Shown here piece by piece: positions 50,974 through 59,970 of a DNA stretch of 64,000 nucleotides; the first letter of the stretch is position 1; every line of letters begins with the position of its first letter. Below the pieces are notes generated by a model. That model had not been told where the DNA came from. It saw only the letters and a list, made by a program, of their open reading frames with translations, and ran no database searches. Source of the DNA: an uncultured Oscillospiraceae bacterium (GTDB taxonomy: Bacteria > Bacillota > Clostridia > Oscillospirales > Ruminococcaceae); assembly GCA_910588145.1 (NCBI GenBank), contig CAJUPO010000002.1, forward strand, positions 1-64,000. Direction: 5' to 3'. The translations under genes and the position numbers were made by a program.

Positions 50974-52011
50974 ATGGAAAATACTGCAAAAGTCTATTAT
51001 CAGGAAGATTGTGATTTATCTCTTCTCGACGGCAAGACAATAGCTGTTATCGGTTACGGCAGCCAGGGTCATGCACACGCTCTTAATGCAAAGGAATCAC
51101 TCGGCGATAATGCAAGAGTTATTATAGGTCTTTACGAAGGAAGCAGATCCTGGGATAAGGCTGTGAAGCAGGGATTTGAAGTATTTACAGCAGCAGAAGC
51201 AGCAAAGCAGGCAGACATCATCATGATCCTCATCAACGATGAAAAGCAGGCTGCAATGTATAAGAATGATATTGCACCGAATCTTCAGCCAGGCAATATG
51301 CTTATGTTTGCTCACGGCTTTGCAATTCACTTCGGTCAGATCGTTCCTCCGGCTGACGTAGACGTTACAATGATCGCTCCTAAGGGACCTGGTCATACAG
51401 TAAGAAGTGAATATCAGGCAGGTAAGGGTGTTCCTTGTCTCGTTGCAGTTGCTCAGGACGCAACAGGAAAGGCAAAGGATATGGCTTTAGCTTACGGTCT
51501 TGCTATCGGCGGCGCAAGAGCAGGCGTTCTTGAAACAACATTCAGAACAGAAACAGAAACAGACCTTTTCGGTGAACAGGCTGTTCTCTGCGGCGGTGTA
51601 TGCGCACTTATGCAGGCTGGTTTTGAAACTCTTGTTGAAGCAGGTTATGATCCAAGAAACGCTTACTTTGAATGTATCCACGAGATGAAGCTCATAGTTG
51701 ACCTTATTTATCAGAGCGGCTTTGCAGGAATGAGATACTCCATTTCAAATACAGCTGAATACGGCGATTATATAACAGGTCCTAAGGTTGTTACTGAGGA
51801 TACAAAGAAGGCAATGAGACAGATCCTCAAGAATATTCAGGACGGCTCATTTGCTAAGGAATTTCTTCTTGATATGTCAGAAGCCGGCGGTCAGGCTCAC
51901 TTCAGAGCTATGAGAAAGCTTGCTTCAGAGCATTCATCAGAAAAGGTGGGCGAAGAAATTCGTAAGCTTTACAGCTGGAATAACGAAGAAGATAAGTTTA
52001 TCAACAACTGA
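50974..52011 (+). CDS. ilvC: Ketol-acid reductoisomerase
   Basis: This 345-residue class I enzyme converts acetolactate to dihydroxyisovalerate. The cofactor loop is AVIGYGSQGHAHALNAKESL and the specificity loop is LYEGSRSWDKA. Mg2+-site residues are in TDLFGEQAVLCGG and FECIHEMKLIVDL. It follows ilvN by 55 bases with SD AAGGAG. Cofactor preference (NADPH or NADH) cannot be fixed by eye. Confidence 0.95.
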   Translation: MENTAKVYYQEDCDLSLLDGKTIAVIGYGSQGHAHALNAKESLGDNARVIIGLYEGSRSWDKAVKQGFEVFTAAEAAKQADIIMILINDEKQAAMYKNDIAPNLQPGNMLMFAHGFAIHFGQIVPPADVDVTMIAPKGPGHTVRSEYQAGKGVPCLVAVAQDATGKAKDMALAYGLAIGGARAGVLETTFRTETETDLFGEQAVLCGGVCALMQAGFETLVEAGYDPRNAYFECIHEMKLIVDLIYQSGFAGMRYSISNTAEYGDYITGPKVVTEDTKKAMRQILKNIQDGSFAKEFLLDMSEAGGQAHFRAMRKLASEHSSEKVGEEIRKLYSWNNEEDKFINN

Positions 52012-52080
52012 TAACGATCTTCAAATTCAATTAAATAATAATCTCCGATTGTAAAAAGTAATCGGACTGTATGTATATTG

Positions 52081-52125
52081 CTGCTTTCCTGATTTACAAA
52101 GTCGGGAAAGCAGTTTGCATTTTTA
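52081..52125 (+). terminator. Terminator between ilvC and ilvD
   Basis: CTGCTTTCC/GGAAAGCAG plus neighbouring pairs forms a stable hairpin followed by TTTGCATTTTT. A smaller stem, TCCGATT/AATCGGA (52044-52066), lies before it. It probably separates ilvBNC from ilvD-leuCDB, at least partly. Confidence 0.7.
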
Positions 52126-52248
52126 ATGAATATTATAGGGAGCGGCAGGGGATTAACGCTGTTTATGTTCTTTATTACAGCATGGTGTAATGTGCGGTAA
52201 AAACTGCTTAATAAATTTGTTTAATATATATTAACGAGGTGAAATGAG

Positions 52249-53913
52249 TTGGATTGTAACTTTTTTTGTGACGGCGTAGACAAAGCGCCGCAGCGTTCAC
52301 TTTTTAACGCATTGGGTATGACTCATGAGGAAATGCAAAGACCCCTTGTAGGAATTGTATCATCATACAACGAAATTGTTCCGGGTCATATGAATATAGA
52401 TAAGATTGTTGACGCCGTTAAAATGGGCGTTGCAATGGCAGGAGGAACTCCGGTCGTATTTCCGGCAATAGCAGTGTGCGACGGTATTGCAATGGGACAT
52501 ACCGGAATGAAATATTCTCTCGTAACAAGAGATCTTATTGCCGACTCAACAGAATGCATGGCGCTTGCTCATCATTTTGACGCACTTGTAATGATTCCTA
52601 ATTGCGATAAGAATGTTCCCGGACTGCTTATGGCAGCTGCAAGAGTAAATGTTCCGACTGTATTTGTAAGCGGCGGACCAATGCTTGCAGGTCATGTAAA
52701 GGGAAATAAAACAAGTCTTTCAAGTATGTTTGAAGCTGTCGGTTCATATTCAGCAGGCAAAATGTCTGCGGAGGACGTAGAGGAATTTGAAAATAATGCT
52801 TGTCCGACCTGCGGTTCATGCTCAGGTATGTATACTGCAAACTCAATGAACTGCCTTACTGAGGTTCTTGGAATGGGACTGAGAGGAAACGGAACAATAC
52901 CGGCTGTTTATTCCGAAAGAATAAGACTTGCAAAAAAAGCCGGAATGGCAGTAATGGAGCTTTACAGAAAGAATATCCGTCCCCGTGATATAATGACGGA
53001 AAAGGCGTTTGAAAACGCTCTTACTGCGGATATGGCTCTGGGATGTTCAACAAACAGTATGCTTCATCTTCCTGCAATCGCCAACGAATGCGGAATCAGC
53101 ATAAATCTTGATATGGCTAATGAGATAAGTGCAAGAACCCCGAATCTCTGTCACCTTGCTCCGGCAGGACACGCATATATGGAAGATCTAAATGAGGCAG
53201 GCGGCGTATATGCCGTTTTAAATGAACTTTCCAAGAAGAATCTTATCCATACCGATGTTATGACTGTAACAGGTCAGACTCTCGGTGAGAATATCTGCGG
53301 AGTTGTAAATAAAAATCATGATATTATAAGACCAATAGAAAGCCCATACAGCGAAACAGGCGGTATCGCTGTTCTAAAGGGAAATCTCGCCCCTGACAGA
53401 TGCGTTGTAAAGAGAAGCGCAGTTGCTCTTGAAATGCTGACTCATAAGGGACCGGCAAGGGTATTCAACAGCGAGGAAGAGGCAATCGAAGTAATCAAAG
53501 GCGGCGGAATCAAGGCGGGAGATGTTGTTGTTATCCGCTATGAAGGACCTGCCGGCGGTCCCGGTATGAGAGAAATGCTTTCGCCTACCTCGGCAATTGC
53601 CGGAATGGGACTTGACAAGGACGTAGCTCTTATTACAGACGGACGTTTCAGCGGCGCTACAAGAGGCGCAGCAATCGGTCACGTTTCTCCGGAGGCTGTT
53701 AACGGCGGAACAATTGCATATGTACAGGACGGCGATATTATTTCTGTTGATATTCCAAATTATTCTATTACCCTTGAGATTTCAGACGAAGAACTTGAGG
53801 AAAGAAAGAAGAATACAAAGCTTCTGAAGAAAGAGAACATTTCAGGATACCTCAAGAGATATTCACAGATGGTTTCTTCTGCTGATAAGGGAGCAATAAT
53901 AAATAAATTTTAA
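52249..53913 (+). CDS. ilvD: Dihydroxyacid dehydratase
   Basis: This 554-residue iron-sulfur dehydratase makes 2-oxo acids for Val/Ile. Cluster ligands are Cys in NCDKNVPG and CPTCGSCSGMYTANSM, with the Mg2+/Lys site near GHTGMKYSLVTRDL. RFSGATRGAAIGHVSPEA marks the C-terminus. The start is TTG 52249, nine bases after GAGG; the nearby ATG 52244 is out of frame and opens only ten codons. Confidence 0.95.
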   Translation: MDCNFFCDGVDKAPQRSLFNALGMTHEEMQRPLVGIVSSYNEIVPGHMNIDKIVDAVKMGVAMAGGTPVVFPAIAVCDGIAMGHTGMKYSLVTRDLIADSTECMALAHHFDALVMIPNCDKNVPGLLMAAARVNVPTVFVSGGPMLAGHVKGNKTSLSSMFEAVGSYSAGKMSAEDVEEFENNACPTCGSCSGMYTANSMNCLTEVLGMGLRGNGTIPAVYSERIRLAKKAGMAVMELYRKNIRPRDIMTEKAFENALTADMALGCSTNSMLHLPAIANECGISINLDMANEISARTPNLCHLAPAGHAYMEDLNEAGGVYAVLNELSKKNLIHTDVMTVTGQTLGENICGVVNKNHDIIRPIESPYSETGGIAVLKGNLAPDRCVVKRSAVALEMLTHKGPARVFNSEEEAIEVIKGGGIKAGDVVVIRYEGPAGGPGMREMLSPTSAIAGMGLDKDVALITDGRFSGATRGAAIGHVSPEAVNGGTIAYVQDGDIISVDIPNYSITLEISDEELEERKKNTKLLKKENISGYLKRYSQMVSSADKGAIINKF

Positions 53914-53932
53914 CGAAAGAGGGCTGATAAAA

Positions 53933-55195
53933 ATGGGTATGACTATGACTCAGAAAATTCTTGCGGCACATGCCGGTCTTGACAAGGTTGAGGCCGGACA
54001 GCTGATTTTAGTTAACCTGGATCTTGTTCTCGGAAATGATATAACATCACCGGTTGCTATTAAGGAATTTAATAAGCTGGGAGCAGACGGTGTTTTTGAT
54101 AAAGACAAGGTTACTATGGTTATGGACCATTTTGCGCCGAACAAGGATATAAAAGCGGCGCAGCAGTGCAAGATGTGCCGTGATTTCTGCGGTGAAAAGG
54201 AAATTACCAATTTCTATGACGTTGGAGAAATGGGAATTGAACACGCACTTCTGCCGGAAAAAGGTCTTGTAGTTTCAGGAGACGCTGTAATCGGTGCAGA
54301 TTCTCATACCTGCACATACGGTGCACTTGGAGCGTTTTCAACAGGCGTAGGCTCAACTGATATGGCTTGCGGAATGGCAACAGGCAAAGCGTGGTTTAAG
54401 GTACCTTCTGCAATTAAGTTTGAGCTTAAGGGAGAACTTAATAAATACGTTTCCGGCAAAGATGTAATTCTTCATATTATTGGTATGATAGGCGTTGACG
54501 GAGCGCTTTACCGTTCAATGGAATTTACAGGAGAGGGCGTTTCCTCACTTTCTGTAAGCGACAGACTTTGTATGGCTAACATGGCAATTGAAGCCGGAGC
54601 AAAGAACGGAATTTTTGAGGTTGATGATAAAACTATCGAATATGTAAAGGCTCACAGCGACAGAGAACCGGTTGTATATAAGGCTGACGAAGACGCTGAA
54701 TACGATGAAACCTATGTTATTGACCTGAGTGAAATTAAGCCTACTGTATCATTTCCTCATCTTCCTGAGAATACTCATACAGTTGACGAAATCGGCGATA
54801 TAAAGATTGATCAGGTTGTTATCGGTTCATGTACGAACGGACGTCTTGAGGATCTCAGAGCCGCAGCAGAGATAATGAAAGGCAAAAAGGTTGCTGAAAA
54901 TGTAAGAGTTATAGTGATTCCTGCCACACAGAAAATTTATCTTGAAGCAATGGAAGAGGGGCTGCTTAAAATCTTCATTGAAAGCGGAGCAGTTGTATCA
55001 ACTCCTACCTGCGGTCCCTGCCTTGGAGGCCATATGGGCATTCTTGCAGAGGGAGAAAGAGCGGTTGCAACTACAAACCGTAACTTTGTAGGAAGAATGG
55101 GGCATATTGAATCTGAAATATATCTTGCAAGTCCTGCCGTTGCCGCTGCAAGCGCTGTTGCCGGAAAAATTGCAGAGCCTAAGGAGGTAATGTGA
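53933..55195 (+). CDS. leuC: 3-isopropylmalate dehydratase large subunit
   Basis: This 420-residue aconitase-family subunit isomerises isopropylmalate. Cluster cysteines are in VIGSCTNGRLEDLR and TCGPCLGGHMGIL. DHFAPNKDIKAA and GADSHTCTYGALGAFSTGVG are active-site segments. Length matches the short (HacA/LeuC2) type. leuD starts two bases after it. Confidence 0.95.
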   Translation: MGMTMTQKILAAHAGLDKVEAGQLILVNLDLVLGNDITSPVAIKEFNKLGADGVFDKDKVTMVMDHFAPNKDIKAAQQCKMCRDFCGEKEITNFYDVGEMGIEHALLPEKGLVVSGDAVIGADSHTCTYGALGAFSTGVGSTDMACGMATGKAWFKVPSAIKFELKGELNKYVSGKDVILHIIGMIGVDGALYRSMEFTGEGVSSLSVSDRLCMANMAIEAGAKNGIFEVDDKTIEYVKAHSDREPVVYKADEDAEYDETYVIDLSEIKPTVSFPHLPENTHTVDEIGDIKIDQVVIGSCTNGRLEDLRAAAEIMKGKKVAENVRVIVIPATQKIYLEAMEEGLLKIFIESGAVVSTPTCGPCLGGHMGILAEGERAVATTNRNFVGRMGHIESEIYLASPAVAAASAVAGKIAEPKEVM

Positions 55196-55196
55196 A

Positions 55197-55691
55197 ATGG
55201 TATTTGAAGGAAAAGTTATCAAGTACGGGGATAATGTTGACACTGATGTAATTATTCCAGCAAGGTATCTTAATACAAGCGATAAAAAAGAGCTTGCTTC
55301 TCACTGTATGGAGGATCTTGACCAAACCTTTGCCGAAAGGGTTCAGAAAGGCGACATAATGGTTGCCGGATTCAATTTCGGCTGCGGATCTTCCCGTGAG
55401 CACGCTCCTATTGCGATAAAGGAAAGCGGAATTTCCCTGGTAATCGCTAAAAGCTTTGCAAGAATTTTTTATAGAAATTCCATAAATATCGGACTTGCGA
55501 TTCTTGAATGTCCTGAGGCGGCTGAGGCAATTGAAGAGGGAAATATTGTAGAAGCTGATCTTAATAAAGGCATTCTGACAAATAAGACTACCGGCAAGCA
55601 GTATAAAACAGAGCCGTTCCCTGAATTTATTCAGTCAATTATAACTAACGGCGGTCTTGTTGAATCCATAAAAAACGGAAGCTTTAAATAA
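55197..55691 (+). CDS. leuD: 3-isopropylmalate dehydratase small subunit
   Basis: This 164-residue swivel domain is the partner of LeuC: KYGDNVDTDVIIPARYLNT, GFNFGCGSSREHAPIAIKES and SFARIFYRNSINIGL. SD AAGGAGG lies over the leuC end. Its size fits the short LeuD type. Confidence 0.95.
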   Translation: MVFEGKVIKYGDNVDTDVIIPARYLNTSDKKELASHCMEDLDQTFAERVQKGDIMVAGFNFGCGSSREHAPIAIKESGISLVIAKSFARIFYRNSINIGLAILECPEAAEAIEEGNIVEADLNKGILTNKTTGKQYKTEPFPEFIQSIITNGGLVESIKNGSFK

Positions 55692-55701
55692 GGAGAAGAT
55701 A

Positions 55702-56775
55702 ATGGAATTTAATATAGCTTTACTCAGAGGCGACGGTATCGGTCCTGAGATAGTTGACAGCGCCGTGGCTGTACTTGAAAAAATCGGAGAAAAGTTCGGA
55801 CACAAATTCAGCTTCACACCGTATCTCATAGGCGGAAGCGCCATTGACGCAACAGGAAAGCCCCTGCCGGAAGAAACCGTTAAGGGCTGCCTTGAAAGCG
55901 ACAGTGTTTTATTAGGAGCTGTCGGCGGTCCTAAGTGGGATAACCTTCCCGGTGACTGCCGTCCGGAAAAGGCGCTGCTTGGAATACGTGCGGCTCTTGA
56001 GCTTTTTACAAATTTAAGACCAGCCAAGCTATACAAGGCGCTCAAGGACGAGTGTCCGCTGCGGCCTGATATCGCAGCAGGGGGATTTGACCTTATGATG
56101 GTAAGAGAACTTACCGGCGGTATTTATTTCGGCGAAAGAGGAAGAAGAGAAGGAAAATACGGCGAAGAAGCATACGACACAGAATGTTACAGCAAAATGG
56201 AAATTGAGCGTATCGCAAGAGTAGCCTTTGAAACAGCAAGAAAGCGCAGAAAAAATGTTATCAGTATAGACAAGGCAAATGTTCTTGAAAGCTCACGCCT
56301 ATGGAGAGCAACTGTACATGAAATTGCTAAGGAATATCCTGACGTAGACTGTACAGATATGCTGGTTGACAATGCGGCAATGCAGCTTGTCAAGAATCCG
56401 GGACAGTTTGACGTTGTTGTAACTTCAAATATGTTCGGTGATATACTTTCTGATGAAGCGTCCCAGATTACAGGATCTATCGGTATGCTTCCGTCTGCTT
56501 CATTAGGTTCTTCAAAAAGAGGTATGTATGAACCTATCCACGGCTCGGCTCCTGATATAGCAGGACAGAATAAGGCTAATCCAATAGCTACCATTCTCTC
56601 AGCCGCAATGATGCTTAGGTATTCGTTTGACCTTGACAAGGAAGCAGATGCAATTGAAACTGCGGTTGACAGCTTCCTTGAAGCAGGCTACAGAACAGCA
56701 GACCTTATCGGAAGCACCGATGCAAAGCCTCTGTCTACAACTGAGGTAACAGAGAAAATTCTTGAACTGCTCTGA
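55702..56775 (+). CDS. leuB: 3-isopropylmalate dehydrogenase
   Basis: This 357-residue NAD enzyme oxidises and decarboxylates isopropylmalate. LLRGDGIGPEIVDSAVAVLE, VRELTGGIYFGERGRR, TSNMFGDILSDEASQITGS and HGSAPDIAGQNKANP are family signatures, with Lys in SIDKANVLESSRLWR. It starts 10 bases after leuD. leuA, for the first committed step, is not in the window. Confidence 0.96.
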   Translation: MEFNIALLRGDGIGPEIVDSAVAVLEKIGEKFGHKFSFTPYLIGGSAIDATGKPLPEETVKGCLESDSVLLGAVGGPKWDNLPGDCRPEKALLGIRAALELFTNLRPAKLYKALKDECPLRPDIAAGGFDLMMVRELTGGIYFGERGRREGKYGEEAYDTECYSKMEIERIARVAFETARKRRKNVISIDKANVLESSRLWRATVHEIAKEYPDVDCTDMLVDNAAMQLVKNPGQFDVVVTSNMFGDILSDEASQITGSIGMLPSASLGSSKRGMYEPIHGSAPDIAGQNKANPIATILSAAMMLRYSFDLDKEADAIETAVDSFLEAGYRTADLIGSTDAKPLSTTEVTEKILELL

Positions 56776-56807
56776 AAAAATAAAGCGCTGATTGGAGGCG
56801 TTTTCGC

Positions 56808-58022
56808 ATGAATGATAAATTAAAGGAGCTTAATTTCCGGCTCGGCTCGCTGGTTATTTTCAGGGATATAATGAAGTGCCGGACAATGAAGAGCCTTGCA
56901 AAGCTTCTTGAAGCTGTATGCTGCGGCAGTGAGGATACACTGTCTCAGATACAGGCATACTCTGATTTTGTATCAGACCTTTACCGTCATAATAATAATC
57001 TCAGCTCGTATATTCTTACGCTGATCCTTGAAGATGAAAATATCTATATGATAAGGTCTTCTCATAAGCAGGAAATAAGCGAAAAGATGGAAAAATGTCT
57101 TATGAATGAACTGGAGTCGCTTCAGCTTTTAGCTGAACTGACTTCTGAACAAGTACGGGTAAATATAAAATATGACGGCTTCCTTCCTGAATGGGACAAT
57201 ACTTCATATGACTTTAAAAAGGAGTATATGGAGCGTGTTGAGAATATCGGCAGGTACGGATACGGTATTTATGCAAAATACTATATGTTTATAGTCAAGG
57301 ACGGCAATGTTGTTCCGGTTAAGTATCCTGATGAAATCAAGCTGTCACAGCTAATCGGATATGAGAAACAAAGACAAATGGTAATTGATAATACAGTTGC
57401 GCTGATAAACAATAAGCCGGCGTCAAATGTACTGCTGAGCGGAGATGCAGGTACCGGAAAATCCTCTTCAGTTAAGGCGATTGCCAATGAATACCGTGAC
57501 AGGGGACTCAGAATCATTGAGATACGCAAGGATCAGCTTAGGGATATTCCTGTTATAATTGATAATCTTAGCAGAAATCCTCTTAAATTCATCTTGTTTA
57601 TCGATGATCTGTCCTTTGCGGCGGACGATGATAATTTCGGCGCTCTAAAAGCAATATTGGAAGGCTCAGTGTCAGCAAGGGCAGATAATATTGCAATATA
57701 TGCTACAAGCAACAGACGTCATTTGGTAAAGGAATCCTTTTCAGACAGGGACGGTGACGATATTCATAGAAACGATACGGTTCAGGAGCTTATTTCACTT
57801 TCAGAACGCTTCGGCGTAAATGTAACATTCTCACGCCCCGATAAGAATAACTATCTTGAGATAGTCAAAGGTCTTGCCGCACAAAACGGGCTTGACATGC
57901 CTATGCAGGAACTGGAGCTTGAAGCGGAAAGATTTGCAATAAGAAAAAGCGGAGGCAGATCCCCCAGAGCCGCTAAACAGTTTATTGACAGGATGATAGC
58001 CAGCCGCAAGGAAAATCTTTAG
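56808..58022 (+). CDS. DUF815 AAA+ ATPase
   Basis: This 404-residue protein has an N-terminal helical domain (about 190 residues) and an AAA+ core: YEKQRQMVIDNTVALINN, Walker A LLSGDAGTGKSSS (about 209-219), Walker B FILFIDDLSF (about 263-272) and a sensor segment IAIYATSNRRHLV. It matches DUF815 ATPases, of unknown function and common in bacteria. It lies 32 bases after leuB with a good SD, so it rides on the leu transcript, although no link to leucine synthesis is known. Confidence 0.85.
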   Translation: MNDKLKELNFRLGSLVIFRDIMKCRTMKSLAKLLEAVCCGSEDTLSQIQAYSDFVSDLYRHNNNLSSYILTLILEDENIYMIRSSHKQEISEKMEKCLMNELESLQLLAELTSEQVRVNIKYDGFLPEWDNTSYDFKKEYMERVENIGRYGYGIYAKYYMFIVKDGNVVPVKYPDEIKLSQLIGYEKQRQMVIDNTVALINNKPASNVLLSGDAGTGKSSSVKAIANEYRDRGLRIIEIRKDQLRDIPVIIDNLSRNPLKFILFIDDLSFAADDDNFGALKAILEGSVSARADNIAIYATSNRRHLVKESFSDRDGDDIHRNDTVQELISLSERFGVNVTFSRPDKNNYLEIVKGLAAQNGLDMPMQELELEAERFAIRKSGGRSPRAAKQFIDRMIASRKENL

Positions 58023-58041
58023 AATAAGTTAAATCAGAAAA

Positions 58042-58070
58042 ATGACAAATTCATAATTTGCCGTGATAAT
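58042..58070 (+). promoter_or_regulatory. Promoter of the ilvA T-box leader
   Basis: ATGACA (58042-58047) and GATAAT (58065-58070) are 17 bases apart, so ilvA-ridA can be transcribed separately from leuB and the AAA gene. Confidence 0.6.
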
Positions 58071-58076
58071 TTTAGT

Positions 58077-58320
58077 ACAAATGCATTGACGGGAACGTTT
58101 GCGGATAAAGGACAGTACAGAGATTCGGTGAATGGTGAGAGCCGGACAAATCCGTCCGCAATATATCCTCCCTGAGCAGGCAGGCTGAAGGATCAAAAGT
58201 AAGCTTGTCCGGGTTATTTCCTCCGTTATAAAGGAAACGTATTGTCAGATACGAAAATATTGTTCCGGAGTGGTACAGCAGAAATAATATTTCTGTCTTC
58301 GGTGCAAAATATAATTGAAA
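58077..58320 (+). ncRNA. T-box riboswitch with isoleucine specifier
   Basis: Stem I: TTGCGGA (58099-58105) pairs with TCCGCAA (58155-58161), with the distal AGAG-TTCGG...GGTG-AG-AGCCGGA pattern between. The specifier region reads ATATC-CTCC-CTGAGC; ATC (58165-58167, Ile) lies four bases before the TGAGC, as GGC does in B. subtilis glyQS. The T-box core is GGAGTGGTACAGCA (58267-58280), close to AGGGTGGNACCGCG, followed by the stem CAGAAAT/ATTTCTG and GTCTTC. Uncharged tRNA-Ile should switch on ilvA. Confidence 0.78.
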
Positions 58321-58334
58321 GAGTGTATTTCAAA

Positions 58335-59531
58335 ATGCTTACCCTTGATAAAGTTTATCATGCAAGTTACGTTTTAAAGGACGTAATCAGACAAACAGAT
58401 CTTATCTATGCGCCGAAAATCAATTCTGAATGCGAGGTTTATCTGAAAACCGAAAATCTTCAGATTACCGGATCTTTTAAGGTTAGAGGCGCTTATTATA
58501 AAATTTCACAGCTCAGTGATGATGAAAAGGCAAGAGGCGTTATAGCCTGTTCCGCCGGAAATCATGCCCAGGGCGTTGCGTTGGCCGCAGCAAAGAACGG
58601 AATCAAGTCTCTTATCTGTCTTCCGGACGGAGCGCCTATCTCCAAGGTTGAGGCTACAAAGGGCTACGGAGCCGACGTGTGTCTTGTGGAAGGCGTTTAT
58701 GATGACGCATACAATAAGGCGATCGAACTGAGGGATGAAAAGGGTTATACCTTTATTCATCCGTTTGATGATGAAAATGTTATTGCAGGACAGGGGACTA
58801 TCGGACTGGAAATTCTTGAACAGCTTGCCGATGTAGACGCTATTGTTGTTCCGGTAGGCGGCGGCGGACTAATTTCGGGTGTAGCCTTTGCGGTAAAGCA
58901 TCTGAATCCTTCGGTAAAGGTTTACGGCGTCCAGGCAAGCGGCGCGCCAAGTATGGCTGTTTCTCTTGAAAAGGGAGAGATACAGTGCCTTGACTCAGTT
59001 TCCACTATTGCCGACGGTATAAAGGTTAAGGAACCGGGAGAGCACACGTTTGAATGCTGCCGTGAATATGTAGATGAAATAGTAACCGTAACCGATGATG
59101 AGATTTCATCTGCGATCCTTGCTTTAATTGAACAGCATAAGCTTATTTCCGAAGGGGCAGGCGCTGTATCGGTAGCAGCCGTAATGTTCGGAAAAGTGCC
59201 TGTTAAGGGAAAAAAGGTAGTTTGCCTTGTTTCCGGAGGAAATATCGATGTAACAATTCTCTCCAGGGTTATAAAGAGAGGTCTGCTTAAATCGGGTCGT
59301 TCAGATTCTATAAATATAGAGCTTATGGATAAGCCTGGTCAGCTTCGTGACGTTTCAAGGATAATAGCTGATCTGGGCGGAAATGTTGTAGCAATACATC
59401 ATGAAAGAGCAAGTGAAAATTCAGACATTATCGGCTGTTATCTGAGAATAGTACTTGAAACAAGAAATTTCGAACATAAAATTGCTATTAGAAAAGCGCT
59501 TGCAGACGCAGGCTTTTCAATTGTTGAGTAA
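58335..59531 (+). CDS. ilvA: Threonine ammonia-lyase
   Basis: This 398-residue PLP enzyme converts threonine to 2-oxobutyrate for isoleucine. The PLP lysine is in QITGSFKVRGAYYK, the phosphate loop is PVGGGGLISGVA, and SAGNHAQGVALAA binds substrate. The C-terminus (SINIELMDKPGQLRDVSRII) is a single ACT-like domain, as in the clostridial short type. ATG 58335 fits the family start; the frame reaching back to 58242 runs through the T-box and is rejected. Confidence 0.93.
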   Translation: MLTLDKVYHASYVLKDVIRQTDLIYAPKINSECEVYLKTENLQITGSFKVRGAYYKISQLSDDEKARGVIACSAGNHAQGVALAAAKNGIKSLICLPDGAPISKVEATKGYGADVCLVEGVYDDAYNKAIELRDEKGYTFIHPFDDENVIAGQGTIGLEILEQLADVDAIVVPVGGGGLISGVAFAVKHLNPSVKVYGVQASGAPSMAVSLEKGEIQCLDSVSTIADGIKVKEPGEHTFECCREYVDEIVTVTDDEISSAILALIEQHKLISEGAGAVSVAAVMFGKVPVKGKKVVCLVSGGNIDVTILSRVIKRGLLKSGRSDSINIELMDKPGQLRDVSRIIADLGGNVVAIHHERASENSDIIGCYLRIVLETRNFEHKIAIRKALADAGFSIVE

Positions 59532-59549
59532 ACCAAGGAGGTAATTACA

Positions 59550-59924
59550 ATGTCACAGAAAATTCATACAGACAAAGCACCTGAAGCTATCGGACCATAT
59601 TCCCAGGCGGTTGTTTCTGGAAATATGCTGTATACATCAGGTCAGATCGCAATTAATCCTGCAAGCGGCGAAGTTGAAGCATCCGATGTAGAAGGTCAGA
59701 CTCTTCAGGTTATGAAAAACCTTGGAGCTGTTCTTGAAGCGGCTGGTTCTTCATTTGACAAGGCAGTAAAAACTACCTGTTTTCTTGCGGATATTGCTGA
59801 TTTTGCAGCATTTAATAAGATTTACGGTGAATATTTTACATCGAATCCTGCAAGAAGCTGCGTTGCTGTAAGGGATCTTCCAAAGGGAGTCTTGGTTGAA
59901 GTTGAGGTTATAGCAGAAGTTTGA
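59550..59924 (+). CDS. ridA: RidA family 2-iminobutyrate/2-iminopropanoate deaminase
   Basis: This 124-residue trimeric deaminase hydrolyses the reactive enamine/imine intermediate released by IlvA. Signatures are KAPEAIGPYSQAVVSGNMLY, TSGQIAINPASGE, and the catalytic Arg in PARSCVAVRDLPKG. It lies 18 bases after ilvA behind GGAGG, so the T-box controls both the source and the remover of the toxic imine. A terminator follows. Confidence 0.95.
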   Translation: MSQKIHTDKAPEAIGPYSQAVVSGNMLYTSGQIAINPASGEVEASDVEGQTLQVMKNLGAVLEAAGSSFDKAVKTTCFLADIADFAAFNKIYGEYFTSNPARSCVAVRDLPKGVLVEVEVIAEV

Positions 59925-59932
59925 TGCGTTAA

Positions 59933-59957
59933 GGGGCGGTGTATCCGCCCTTTTTGT
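59933..59957 (+). terminator. Rho-independent terminator
   Basis: GGGCGG/CCGCCC with loop TGTAT and T5, between ridA and the phosphoesterase gene. Confidence 0.9.
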
Positions 59958-59970
59958 ATTTGAGGTGTTT

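Noticed and set aside
58242..58334. N-terminal extension of threonine ammonia-lyase
   Set aside because: These codons overlap the T-box core and following stem, and the family start is at the ATG at 58335.
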